64,000 nt of DNA from an uncultured Bacteroidales bacterium (lineage in GTDB: Bacteria; Bacteroidota; Bacteroidia; Bacteroidales; P3), in NCBI GenBank assembly GCA_937886715.1, contig CAKZZD010000002.1, positions 62,001 through 126,000 on the forward strand. Reading direction: 5' to 3'. A program made the translations under genes and the position numbers. The notes under the pieces were generated by a model. It was not told where the DNA came from and did not search any database. It was given only the letters and a program-made list of their open reading frames with translations. Positions 40,598 to 47,961 of this stretch are shown here, one piece after another. Every line of letters begins with the position of its first letter. Within the stretch, counting starts at the first letter, position 1.

Positions 40598-42418
40598 ATG
40601 AAAATATTGGTAACAGGAGCAAAGGGTTTTGTGGGCAAAAACCTCTGCTGGGCGCTGAAGAATATCAAGGACGGCAAAGACCGCCGTTTCCCCGAACTGA
40701 AGATTGATGAAATCTACGAGTATGACATAGACACCGACCCTTCCTTGTTGGATGAATACTGCCAAAAGACAGATTTTGTGTTCAACTTAGCTGGGGTGAA
40801 CAGACCTAAGGATACTTCGGAGTTCATGCAGGGCAACTTCGGGTTCGCGAGTACGCTGCTGGATACGTTGAAGAAGCACGGCAACCGCTGTCCCGTGATG
40901 CTCTCCAGTAGTCAGCAGGCCTCACTCACAGGCCGCTTCGGAAACAGCGAATATGGCCGGAGCAAGAAAGCCGGAGAGGATCTTTTCCTCGACTACGAAC
41001 GCGATTTTTTAACATCTAAAGACACGGAAGACACGAAGATTAGTGTTTTTAGTGATTTTCGATGTGAAAGACAAAAACCTCGTGTGCTCATATACCGCTT
41101 CCCGAATCTCTTTGGCAAGTGGTGCAGACCTAATTATAATAGTGCTGTGGCCACGTTCTGCAATGCGGTGGCCAATGACCTGCCCTATACCGTAAATGAT
41201 CCCAGCGTTGAACTGGAATTGCTGTACATCGACGACCTCGTGGACGAGATGATTGCGGGGCTGATGGGGAAGGAACACAGATGCGAGTTTGATGGTCTCG
41301 AAGTGATTCCAACATCGAAATACACGGAAGGCACGGATAAAGATTTCTCAAATTCTCAAATTCTTGATAGAAAACAAGGACGATATTGTTACGTTCCCGT
41401 AACCCACAAAGCAACGCTGGGTGAGATCGTTGAATTATTGAAGAATTTCGCTGAGCAGCCTAAGACGCTGATGATTCCGGAGATTCCTGCGGGGAGTTTT
41501 GCGAAGAAGTTATACAGCACGTATCTGAGTTATCTCCCCAAGGACAAGGCTGCCTTCCCGCTCAAGATGAACGTAGACGACCGCGGCTCGTTTACTGAGC
41601 TGGTGCACACGCACAACGCAGGGCAGGTGAGCATCAACATCAGCAAGCCCGGCATCACCAAGGGCCAGCACTGGCACAACACCAAGTGGGAACAGTTCAT
41701 CGTGGTCAAGGGCCACGGCCTTATCCAGCAGCGCAACCTAAGCCTCCTCCCAACCTCCCCCTCAAGGGGAGGAGAAGATCCCACCCAATCCTCCCTTCAA
41801 GGGAGGACTCAAGCCTCCATCCTTGAGGGGGAAGTTCAGTGGGGGGCTTGGAATACTGCAGATCCGACATTGTATGTAGAACTGAAGGAGAAAGCCGAAA
41901 GTATGAGAAAGAATCCTACCGAGGCGGAATCAGCTATGTGGGAGATGCTGAAAGGTAAGAACCTTGATGCAAAATTCCGTAGACAACATATCATAGGAGA
42001 CTATATTGTGGATTTCGTATGTCTGGATAAGCAGTTAGTGGTAGAGATAGATGGAGGTTATCATAATGATCCTGTACAAGTGGAATATGACAGACAAAGA
42101 ACGAATTTCCTTCAATCTAAGGGTTTTGGTGTTCTTCGCTTCAAAAATGAGGAAGTAATTGGTAATACCGACGAGGTTCTTGGTATCATACGCAATGCGC
42201 TAGCCCATCTCTCCACCCCTGAGGGGGGAGTCGGAGGGGGGCTTGGGACTGTTTTGAATTGGTTTGTCGACGGCGACCACATCCAGGCCGTCCACATGCT
42301 TCCCGGATATACGCACAACATTATCAATCTGTCAGAGACGGAAGATTTGGTTACAGTAATGTACTGCAACGAAGTGTTTGACGCTTCGCGACCAGACACA
42401 TTCTTTGAGAAGGTCTGA
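40598..42418 (+). CDS. fnlB: FnlB/CapF-type reductase carrying an in-frame DUF559 endonuclease insertion
   Basis: 606 aa; CapF is normally about 370 aa. N-terminal SDR (KILVTGAKGFVGKNLCWAL, FNLAGVNRPKDTSEF, RFPNLFGKWCRPNYNSAV) reduces the CapE product; the C-terminal cupin (FTELVHTHNAGQVSINISKP, MLPGYTHNIINLSETEDLV) is also present. Residues about 380-550 are a DUF559 nuclease domain (NPTEAESAMWEML, VVEIDGGYHNDP) inserted inside the cupin. Two further in-frame insertions (LTSKDTEDTKISVFSDF near 138, TSKYTEGTDKDFSNSQ near 240) come from a palindromic repeat. Frame is kept throughout, but activity is uncertain. Confidence 0.9.
   Translation: MKILVTGAKGFVGKNLCWALKNIKDGKDRRFPELKIDEIYEYDIDTDPSLLDEYCQKTDFVFNLAGVNRPKDTSEFMQGNFGFASTLLDTLKKHGNRCPVMLSSSQQASLTGRFGNSEYGRSKKAGEDLFLDYERDFLTSKDTEDTKISVFSDFRCERQKPRVLIYRFPNLFGKWCRPNYNSAVATFCNAVANDLPYTVNDPSVELELLYIDDLVDEMIAGLMGKEHRCEFDGLEVIPTSKYTEGTDKDFSNSQILDRKQGRYCYVPVTHKATLGEIVELLKNFAEQPKTLMIPEIPAGSFAKKLYSTYLSYLPKDKAAFPLKMNVDDRGSFTELVHTHNAGQVSINISKPGITKGQHWHNTKWEQFIVVKGHGLIQQRNLSLLPTSPSRGGEDPTQSSLQGRTQASILEGEVQWGAWNTADPTLYVELKEKAESMRKNPTEAESAMWEMLKGKNLDAKFRRQHIIGDYIVDFVCLDKQLVVEIDGGYHNDPVQVEYDRQRTNFLQSKGFGVLRFKNEEVIGNTDEVLGIIRNALAHLSTPEGGVGGGLGTVLNWFVDGDHIQAVHMLPGYTHNIINLSETEDLVTVMYCNEVFDASRPDTFFEKV
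41011..41066 (+). repeat. Palindromic element copy B, inside fnlB
   Basis: Left AACATCTAAAGACACGGAAG, right GATTAGTGTTTTTAGTGATT then TTCGATGTG. 56 bp plus a neighbour base keep the reading frame and add about 20 residues between the SDR core strands. Confidence 0.8.
41311..41342 (+). repeat. Palindromic element copy C (left half), inside fnlB
   Basis: AACATCGAAATACACGGAAG then GCACGGATAA matches the left end only; the right half has no GATGTT. Probably a degenerate copy. Encodes TSKYTEGTDK. Confidence 0.55.
41737..42247 (+). mobile_element. DUF559 endonuclease element with imperfect inverted ends
   Basis: Left end CCTAAGCCTCCTCCCAACCT then CCCCCTCAAGGGG; right end reads, as complement, CCCAAGCCCCCCTCCGACTC then CCCCCTCAGGGG. 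Within the left part are more such palindromes (41790-41851). The body encodes a complete DUF559 domain with EIDGGYH active site, in frame with fnlB on both sides. No intein splice motifs are seen. Confidence 0.75.
42359..42408 (+). repeat. 50-bp direct repeat, copy 1 (fnlB end)
   Basis: Begins ATGTACTGCAACGAAGTGTT and ends CAGACACATTCTTTGA; encodes MYCNEVFDASRPDTFFE at the end of fnlB. The second copy is exactly 120 bp downstream. Confidence 0.9.
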
Positions 42419-42478
42419 GTATTCTGCTCGGCACTCTCGTTCGGCCTCGATGTCGAAAAGGCCACTGGTCTTTTCTTC

Positions 42479-42528
42479 ATGTACTGCAACGAAGTGTTTG
42501 ACGCTTCGCGACCAGACACATTCTTTGA
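42479..42528 (+). repeat. 50-bp direct repeat, copy 2
   Basis: Identical to 42359-42408 and in the same reading frame; ends FFESV-stop. The 70 bp between copies (LSFGLDVEKATGLFF in frame) has no stop after the fnlB stop itself, so read-through would extend fnlB by 40 codons. Confidence 0.9.
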
Positions 42529-42537
42529 ATCTGTATA

Positions 42538-42597
42538 AACATCTAAAGTCTCGAAAGCAACGAATTGCTATTAGTATTTTTAGTTTTTTTCGATGTT
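42538..42597 (+). repeat. Palindromic element copy D, before fnlC
   Basis: AACATCTAAAGTCTCGAAAG to TTTTTAGTTTTTTTCGATGT-T, 60 bp, same ends as copies A and B. It separates the duplicated fnlB end from fnlC. Confidence 0.8.
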
Positions 42598-42612
42598 AAA
42601 AAGAATAATGAT

Positions 42613-43779
42613 ATGAATATTAAGCATTTCAAGAATAACGGGAAGCTGAAGCTTCTCATCATCGTGGGCACCCGCCCCGAGATCATCCGCCTGGCTGCCG
42701 TCATCAACAAATGCCGGGAGTACTTCGACTGCCTCCTGGCCCACACCGGCCAGAACTACGACTACAACCTCAACGGCGTCTTCTTCAAGGACCTGAAACT
42801 CGCTGACCCCGACGTCTATATGGAGGCTGTGGGCAAGGACCTCGGCGAAACGATGGGCAACATCATCGCCAAGTCGTACCAGCTGATGGTGGAGGTGCAG
42901 CCCGATGCCGTGCTGGTGCTGGGCGACACCAACAGTTGCCTTTCTGTGATCGGCGCCAAGCGCCTGCACATCCCCATCTTCCACATGGAGGCAGGCAACC
43001 GTTGCAAGGACGAGTGCCTGCCCGAGGAGACCAATCGCCGTATCGTGGACATCATCTCCGATGTGAACATGGCCTACAGCGAGCATGCGCGTCGTTATCT
43101 GGCTGACTGCGGTCTGCCCAAGGAGCGAACCTACGTGACCGGCAGCCCGATGGCTGAGGTTTTACATCAAAACCTTGAAGAGATTAGAACATCGAAAATA
43201 CACGAAAAACTCGGATTAGAAAAAGGGAAGTATATTCTGTTGAGTGCACACAGAGAAGAGAACATCGACACGGAGAAGAACTTTAGGAGTCTCTTCACTG
43301 CTATTAATAAGATGGCGGAGAAGTACGACATGCCGATCCTTTACAGCTGCCACCCGCGCAGTCGCAAGCGCCTGGAGCAGTCTGGATTTAAACTCGACCC
43401 CCGCGTCATCCAGCACGAGCCTCTCGGCTTCCACGACTACAACTGCCTTCAGATGAACGCTTTTGCTGTTGTGAGCGATAGTGGCACACTGCCCGAGGAG
43501 AGCAGTTTCTTCACCAGTATCGGCCATCCCTTCCCTGCAGTTTGCATCCGCACCTCGACCGAGCGCCCCGAAGCCCTCGACAAAGGCTGCTTCGTCCTCA
43601 GCGGCATCGATACTAAAGGTTTGCTACAGAGCGTCGATGTGGCTGTGGAGCTTATCAGGGACGGCCATCCCGGCATCCCCGTGCCCGATTATGTCGACGA
43701 GAACGTCTCCACCAAAGTCGTCCGCATCATCCAGAGCTATGTGGGCGTAGTGAACAAGATGGTTTGGAGAAAGTTTTGA
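42613..43779 (+). CDS. fnlC: UDP-N-acetylglucosamine 2-epimerase-type FucNAc synthase (FnlC/CapG)
   Basis: Start ATG 42613 (MNIKHFKNNGKLKLLIIVGT), 388 aa; the upstream open frame is translation of palindromic element D. GT-B-like epimerase fold: VGTRPEIIRLAAVINKC, AHTGQNYDYNLN, GDTNSCLSVIGAKRL, HMEAGNRCKDECLPEETNRR, SDSGTLPEESSFF. It converts the CapF product to UDP-N-acetyl-L-fucosamine, the last step of the pathway. First lipoprotein gene follows after 11 bp. Confidence 0.93.
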   Translation: MNIKHFKNNGKLKLLIIVGTRPEIIRLAAVINKCREYFDCLLAHTGQNYDYNLNGVFFKDLKLADPDVYMEAVGKDLGETMGNIIAKSYQLMVEVQPDAVLVLGDTNSCLSVIGAKRLHIPIFHMEAGNRCKDECLPEETNRRIVDIISDVNMAYSEHARRYLADCGLPKERTYVTGSPMAEVLHQNLEEIRTSKIHEKLGLEKGKYILLSAHREENIDTEKNFRSLFTAINKMAEKYDMPILYSCHPRSRKRLEQSGFKLDPRVIQHEPLGFHDYNCLQMNAFAVVSDSGTLPEESSFFTSIGHPFPAVCIRTSTERPEALDKGCFVLSGIDTKGLLQSVDVAVELIRDGHPGIPVPDYVDENVSTKVVRIIQSYVGVVNKMVWRKF

Positions 43780-43790
43780 CTAGATACCTA

Positions 43791-44651
43791 ATGAAACGCA
43801 TAGCTTTCCTATCCACCATATTATTGCTGCTGTCCGCTTGCGGCAAGGACAGAATCACATACCTGACTCCGGTCCGCATCTCAGTCGAGGGCTTTGTCAT
43901 CTCGGTCGAAGATGAACTGCCGCAGAGCAAGGACACATCCCTGTCGCAGTATCAGGCTGCCAAGGCCGTCACCCTTGCCCTCTTCAACGCCGACGGCATG
44001 CTGCGCTACTGCAGCACACAGCTGCGCTCTGATTCTGTAGGCTATACCACCTTCGGCCAGTTCGACTTCGCCCTGCCTATGGGCAGCTACACGATGGAAG
44101 TATTCGCCTACGGCAGCGATTCGGCTCTGATGGTCAACGGACGGACAGAGGCGGCCTATACAGCCGACAAGGTGCGTGAGACCTTCGTTGCCACCCGTCC
44201 GCTGGACATCACCAGCACCGACCCCGTGACCGTTAACGCCACCCTCAGCCGCATCACCAGCAACCTGCAGGTCATCTCGACCGACAACCGCACATCCAAT
44301 GCCGATGCCGTGCGCCTGACCTACTCCGCCTGCGGCAAAAGCTTCAATCCCATTACAGGTCTGGCCACAGTTAACGGCGGCATCGTCAACACAGTCTACC
44401 TCACTTACCCGGCAGGACAGCCCGCCAAAATCAACAGCTACAGTTTCCTTAATGCTGACCAGCAGTTCGTGGACATCGGCATTGATGTACTCGACACGGC
44501 AGGAGGTGTCCTTACTCACAAGGAGGTCATCAACGTACCTCTGCGCCGCAACGCCCGCACCGTCCTGCAGGGCCAGCTTTTCACCACCGGGACCTCATCG
44601 TCGTTTATGCTCGACACCGACTACGACACCGTTATATATGTGAATTTCTGA
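43791..44651 (+). CDS. Lipoprotein, FimB/Mfa2-like
   Basis: Start ATG 43791 (MKRIAFLSTILLLLSACGKD), 286 aa; lipobox LSAC. Beta-rich mature part with YTMEVFAYGSDSALMV, DKVRETFVATRPLDI and VNATLSRITSNLQVIS, a pattern seen in FimB/Mfa2-like fimbrial anchor or assembly proteins. The following gene is a paralog with the same layout (TMEVLGYANEQ, DKVRETFVGSQTV, ISATLDRVVCRLEIF). No major fimbrin gene is in the window. Assignment is by pattern only. Confidence 0.7.
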   Translation: MKRIAFLSTILLLLSACGKDRITYLTPVRISVEGFVISVEDELPQSKDTSLSQYQAAKAVTLALFNADGMLRYCSTQLRSDSVGYTTFGQFDFALPMGSYTMEVFAYGSDSALMVNGRTEAAYTADKVRETFVATRPLDITSTDPVTVNATLSRITSNLQVISTDNRTSNADAVRLTYSACGKSFNPITGLATVNGGIVNTVYLTYPAGQPAKINSYSFLNADQQFVDIGIDVLDTAGGVLTHKEVINVPLRRNARTVLQGQLFTTGTSSSFMLDTDYDTVIYVNF

Positions 44652-44664
44652 AAAATAAACCAGT

Positions 44665-45537
44665 ATGAGAAAAACAGCCATACTTACCCTCGTCGCCGCA
44701 GCCCTGCTTGCCAGCGCCTGCAGCAAGGAACACAGCAATGCCCTCGTTCCCGTAAACGTCAATGTCGACGATTTTGCCATCTCGCAATGCGAATTCTTGT
44801 CAAAGGATGCCTCGTCCGTGGCAAACTACACCAACGTCAATGCCATAACACTCGCCTTTTTCGACGAGAATGGCGACCAAACCTACAGCACGACGCAGCT
44901 GCGTGCCGACGCTACAACTTATGAGACCTTCGGTTCGTTCAGTCTCACGCTCCCCATCGGCACCTATACGATGGAAGTCCTGGGCTATGCCAACGAGCAG
45001 CCAGCCACTTGCAACAGTATGACCGAGTGGGTCTTCACGCCCGACAAAGTGCGCGAGACCTTCGTCGGTTCACAGACAGTGACCATATCCAACACGGCCA
45101 ACTCAGTGGATATCAGTGCCACTCTCGACCGTGTTGTGTGCCGCCTTGAGATTTTCACCACCGACCCTGTCCCAGAAGACGTCAAGAGTGTACGAATCAC
45201 CTATGCTGCAGGCGGCAGCGGCATCAACCCAGTCACGGGCCTCTCCAGCACCAATGCCGGCTGTACCTACCTGATTGAGAACCCCGCTACCACCAGTGAA
45301 GGCATCAGTAAGTTCCGCAGCCATCAGTTCCTTGCCACCGACCAGCAGACGATGAATGTCACCCTCGATGCCCTCGACAGAGAAGGCAACTCAGTGTCGC
45401 ACAAGGTTGTCAACAATGTGCCCTTCCAGCGCAACAAGGTGACGCAGCTGCGTGGTGCCCTCTACAGTGCCGGTGTTTCCGGCTCTTTCACGGTCAACAC
45501 ATCCTGGATCGGCGACACCAATATCGTCAATTTCTAG
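44665..45537 (+). CDS. Lipoprotein, paralog of the preceding gene
   Basis: 290 aa with a lipoprotein signal (ILTLVAAALLASACSK). Shares with the gene at 43791 the segments LRADATTYETFGSFSLTLPI, TYTMEVLGYA, DKVRETFVGS and the ending NIVNF, so the two arose by tandem duplication. Both probably sit on the outer membrane. Gap 13 bp, same operon. A FimB/Mfa2-like or related adhesion-type role is inference. Confidence 0.7.
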   Translation: MRKTAILTLVAAALLASACSKEHSNALVPVNVNVDDFAISQCEFLSKDASSVANYTNVNAITLAFFDENGDQTYSTTQLRADATTYETFGSFSLTLPIGTYTMEVLGYANEQPATCNSMTEWVFTPDKVRETFVGSQTVTISNTANSVDISATLDRVVCRLEIFTTDPVPEDVKSVRITYAAGGSGINPVTGLSSTNAGCTYLIENPATTSEGISKFRSHQFLATDQQTMNVTLDALDREGNSVSHKVVNNVPFQRNKVTQLRGALYSAGVSGSFTVNTSWIGDTNIVNF

Positions 45538-45844
45538 TCAGCATACACGCACACCGGAACGACCGTCAAGGAGTATTCGGTCTTTCTGTGGTTTCCGTGT
45601 TCCCTGAACTTTAAATAAACCACTGATCTCGCAAAAAGTTCTCCGATTTCTCTGTTATCTTTGTAGAAGATAAAAATTCGAACGTTTTGTTAATCCGAAT
45701 GCGGAGTGCAAATCACGTAGTGTTTGCATTATGCTGAGGCGAGAAAACGCCCCTTGAAAAGGAACATTTTGTTAAGCCAGATGACCAATGTCAAGCTCGC
45801 TTGAGGATTGGCATGGCGAGAAAGCGAGCATGAAATGACCTGTT
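45538..45844. other. Intergenic region with promoter box and 80-bp imperfect tandem repeat
   Basis: A -7 box TATCTTTG lies at 45656-45663. After it come two imperfect 80-bp units: GAACGTTTTGTTAATCC (45680) ... GGCGAGAAAACGCC, and GAACATTTTGTTAAGCC (45762) ... GGCGAGAAAGCGAGC. The units occupy the leader of the BRO-type gene and may be structured RNA or operator-like DNA. Confidence 0.55.
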
Positions 45845-46250
45845 ATGACGCAGGAGCATAAGATACAACTGTTTGAAGAGAAGAAGGTCCGAACCGTGTG
45901 GGACGACCAGCAGGAGAAGTGGGTACTTCTCCATCGTGGATGTTTGTGGGGTGCTCACAGATAGTGATTATCAGGCAGCACGAAAATACTGGAAAGTACT
46001 GAAGGGTAGGTTGAAAAAAGAGGGCAATGAAACGGTAACAAATTGTTACCAGTTGAAATTCCTGGCTCCAGACGGCAAGATGCGTCTTACCGATGTCGCT
46101 GATCAGCAGCAGCTCTTCCGTATCATCCAGAGCATCCCCAACAAAAAGGCGGAGCCGTTCAAGCAGCGGATGGCACAGGTTGCTTCCGACTATCTCCCTC
46201 CTACAGACAGAGTAGAGTCACTGCCGGAACCGGAGGATGAGACCGATTGA
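45845..46250 (+). pseudogene. BRO-N/antirepressor-like gene, frameshifted and short
   Basis: Starts MTQEHKIQLFEEKKVRTVWD in one frame, then continues in the next frame as FSIVDVCGVLTDSDYQAARK, YWKVLKGRLKKEGNE, MRLTDVADQQQLFRIIQSIP. The break is in GTGGGTACTT near 45920, where one extra G shifts the frame (QEKW then YFSIVDV). Homologs of this Bro-N group usually continue well past the stop here. Inactive unless the frameshift is an assembly error or is bypassed. Confidence 0.8.
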
Positions 46251-46339
46251 TTTGACGATATGCCCAAAGCAAGAAAGACCTCAAAGGGTGACGAATAATA
46301 ACTTTTCACTTTTCACTCTTCACTTTTAACTTGCAAACA

Positions 46340-46455
46340 TTGTGCAATAATTGTATTAACTTTAACGATTAAACTCATTCCGCGGAGAACCTCTTCTTAG
46401 GAGAGGCTTCCCGCTTTGGGTGTAAAAACGAAATAAACAATAAAGATTTACGATA
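46340..46455 (+). repeat. Shared leader with hairpin, copy before the wecB fragment
   Basis: ATTGTGCAATAATTGTATTA, ACTTTAACGATTA, then a hairpin GCGGAGAACCTCT/AGAGGCTTCCCGC and ACGAAATAAACAATAA before the ATG. Nearly the same leader precedes the gene at 47962. Confidence 0.75.
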
Positions 46456-46539
46456 ATGAAAAAAGTAATGCTTGTTTTCGGAACCCGGCCGGAGGCGATC
46501 AAGATGTGCCCGCAAAAGGGGGTGGGGTTACATATTTGA
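46456..46539 (+). pseudogene. wecB fragment (UDP-GlcNAc 2-epimerase start)
   Basis: MKKVMLVFGTRPEAIKMCP is the unmistakable N-terminus of WecB, but sequence diverges after 19 residues (QKGVGLHI-stop). The rest of the gene is absent; an unrelated YhcG-like gene follows. The intact leader plus a truncated N-terminus shows replacement of the gene body. Confidence 0.9.
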
Positions 46540-46564
46540 AGCAGGTCACGGAAATCTAAATAAT

Positions 46565-47764
46565 ATGGATATCATGCAGAACTTGAATACGGATATAGGT
46601 GAGAGCCGCTTCGATATGACTTATTCGGTGGCTGTGCAGGCCATCAAAGAGGCCATTCAACGCAGTCAGGCAAGAGCATTGCATCTGGTAAACAGTGAAG
46701 TGCTGTCGCTCTACTATGGCATAGGCCGATACATCTCCGAGAATTCCCGTGAAGGTTTCTGGGGCACAGGCGCATTGGCGCAAATCAGCCGTCAGTTGCA
46801 GAAGGAAATGCCTGGCCTAAAAGGATATAGCGAAACGAGCCTTAAAGACATGCGCACCTTTTACGAGCAGTGGCAGCCGCAAGTAAATCGTCAGCCAGTG
46901 GCCGACGAATTGCCTGATAGGGCAGGTCAACTGCCAGTGTCTGCAGGAATGAAGATAGACGAAAGTCTTATGCTACGCCAAATTCGTCAGCCTATGGCCG
47001 ACGAATTAGATTGGAGTGAATTCCTGAGGGTGCCGTTCACACACCACGTGATGATACTGCGCAAAGAGAAATAGCTCGAAGGGCGTGCTTTCTACATTCG
47101 CCAGTGCGCTCGGCATAGTTGGAACAAATATGTCCTGAGAGATTATCTGAAAAGCAATCTATATCAGGAGCGGGGGCAGTTGCCGAACAATTTTTCCGAG
47201 ACCATCCCCGACCAGCAACTGGCCGTTCAGACGATGAAAGCTTTCAAGGAAGAATATCTCCTTGATTTTATCAATGCGGAAGACCTTTACGCTGAGGCAG
47301 AAGACCGCAACGAACCTGTACTCAACAAGAAGATAGTAGCCAACATCCGAGACTTCATCCTCCGTTTCGGTCAAGACTTTATGTTCTTACGTGAACAATA
47401 TAGGGTGATGATAGGCGAAGAAGAAAAATTTATAGACCTGCTGTTTTTTAACCGGCAACTCAACGCCCTTGTGGCGGTGGAGCTCAAAGACACACGCTTC
47501 CAGCCAGCCCATCTTGGGCAGCTCAGTTTCTACCTGTCTGCACTGGATCGCCAGGTGCGGAAGCCGCATGAGAACCCTCCCATTGGACTTGTCTTGTGTC
47601 GTGAGTTTGACCGTATGGTAGTGGAAGTTGCCATCAGTGACTATACCAAGCCGATGGGTGTTGCAACCTTCCAGTTGGGAAAGAATGCACCTGCGGATTT
47701 AACCCGTGTACTACCTCCAGCCGAAGAATTGTCCAAGTGTCTCATAGAACCGACGGAACCTTGA
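46565..47764 (+). pseudogene. YhcG/DUF1016 nuclease gene split by an in-frame stop
   Basis: First part (46565-47074): DUF1016 N-terminal domain (IKEAIQRSQARALHLVNSEV, YYGIGRYISE, FTHHVMILRK). A TAG at 47072-47074 then interrupts KEK-stop-LEGRAFYIRQ. Second part continues in the same frame with the PDDEXK domain (LQLFRFGQDFMF-type region, EEKFIDLLFFNRQLNALVAV, ELKDTRFQPAHLGQL). One point mutation explains the break. An internal ATG near 47222 could restart the nuclease domain. Family members are of unclear function, with links to recombination and mobile DNA. Confidence 0.85.
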
Positions 47765-47840
47765 ACCTTGAACCTTGAACTTTGAACCTTGAACTCGCGT
47801 CTTTAGCGCCACCTTGAACCTTGAACTTTGAACTTGAAAC
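47755..47840 (+). repeat. CTTGAAC heptad repeats
   Basis: Repeated (C/T)TTGAAC units: TTGAACCTTGAACCTTGAAC, then TTTGAACCTTGAACT, a short break, then more. The same unit occurs at 50447, 56815 and 62366. Confidence 0.8.
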
Positions 47841-47852
47841 CAGGCTATAGCC

Positions 47853-47961
47853 TTTGTGCAATAATTGTGTTAACTTTAACGATTAGATTCTGTTTGCGGA
47901 AGGCTCTCTAACGGGAGCCTCCGCAGACGGCGTTTTGGAACGAAATAAACAATAACGATAT
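47853..47961 (+). repeat. Shared leader with hairpin, copy before the CapD-like gene
   Basis: TTGTGCAATAATTGTGTTAA and CTTTAACGATTAG, hairpin TGCGGAAGGCTC/GGAGCCTCCGCA, then ACGAAATAAACAATAACGAT before the ATG. The hairpin could be an attenuator or simply an mRNA stabiliser. Confidence 0.75.

Noticed and set aside
41737..42247. DUF559 insertion as an intein.
   Set aside because: No N-terminal Cys/Ser splice block, no C-terminal His-Asn, and DUF559 is not an intein endonuclease type.
43187..43220. AACATCGAAAATACACGAAA inside fnlC looks like the left end of the palindromic element.
   Set aside because: The encoded protein (EEIRTSKIHEKLGLEKGKY) has the length and pattern expected for FnlC/CapG, with no extra residues, and no right end follows. 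Likely chance resemblance.
47755..47840. Heptad block as coding sequence.
   Set aside because: It follows a stop codon, has stops in the relevant frames and is repeated in several intergenic places.
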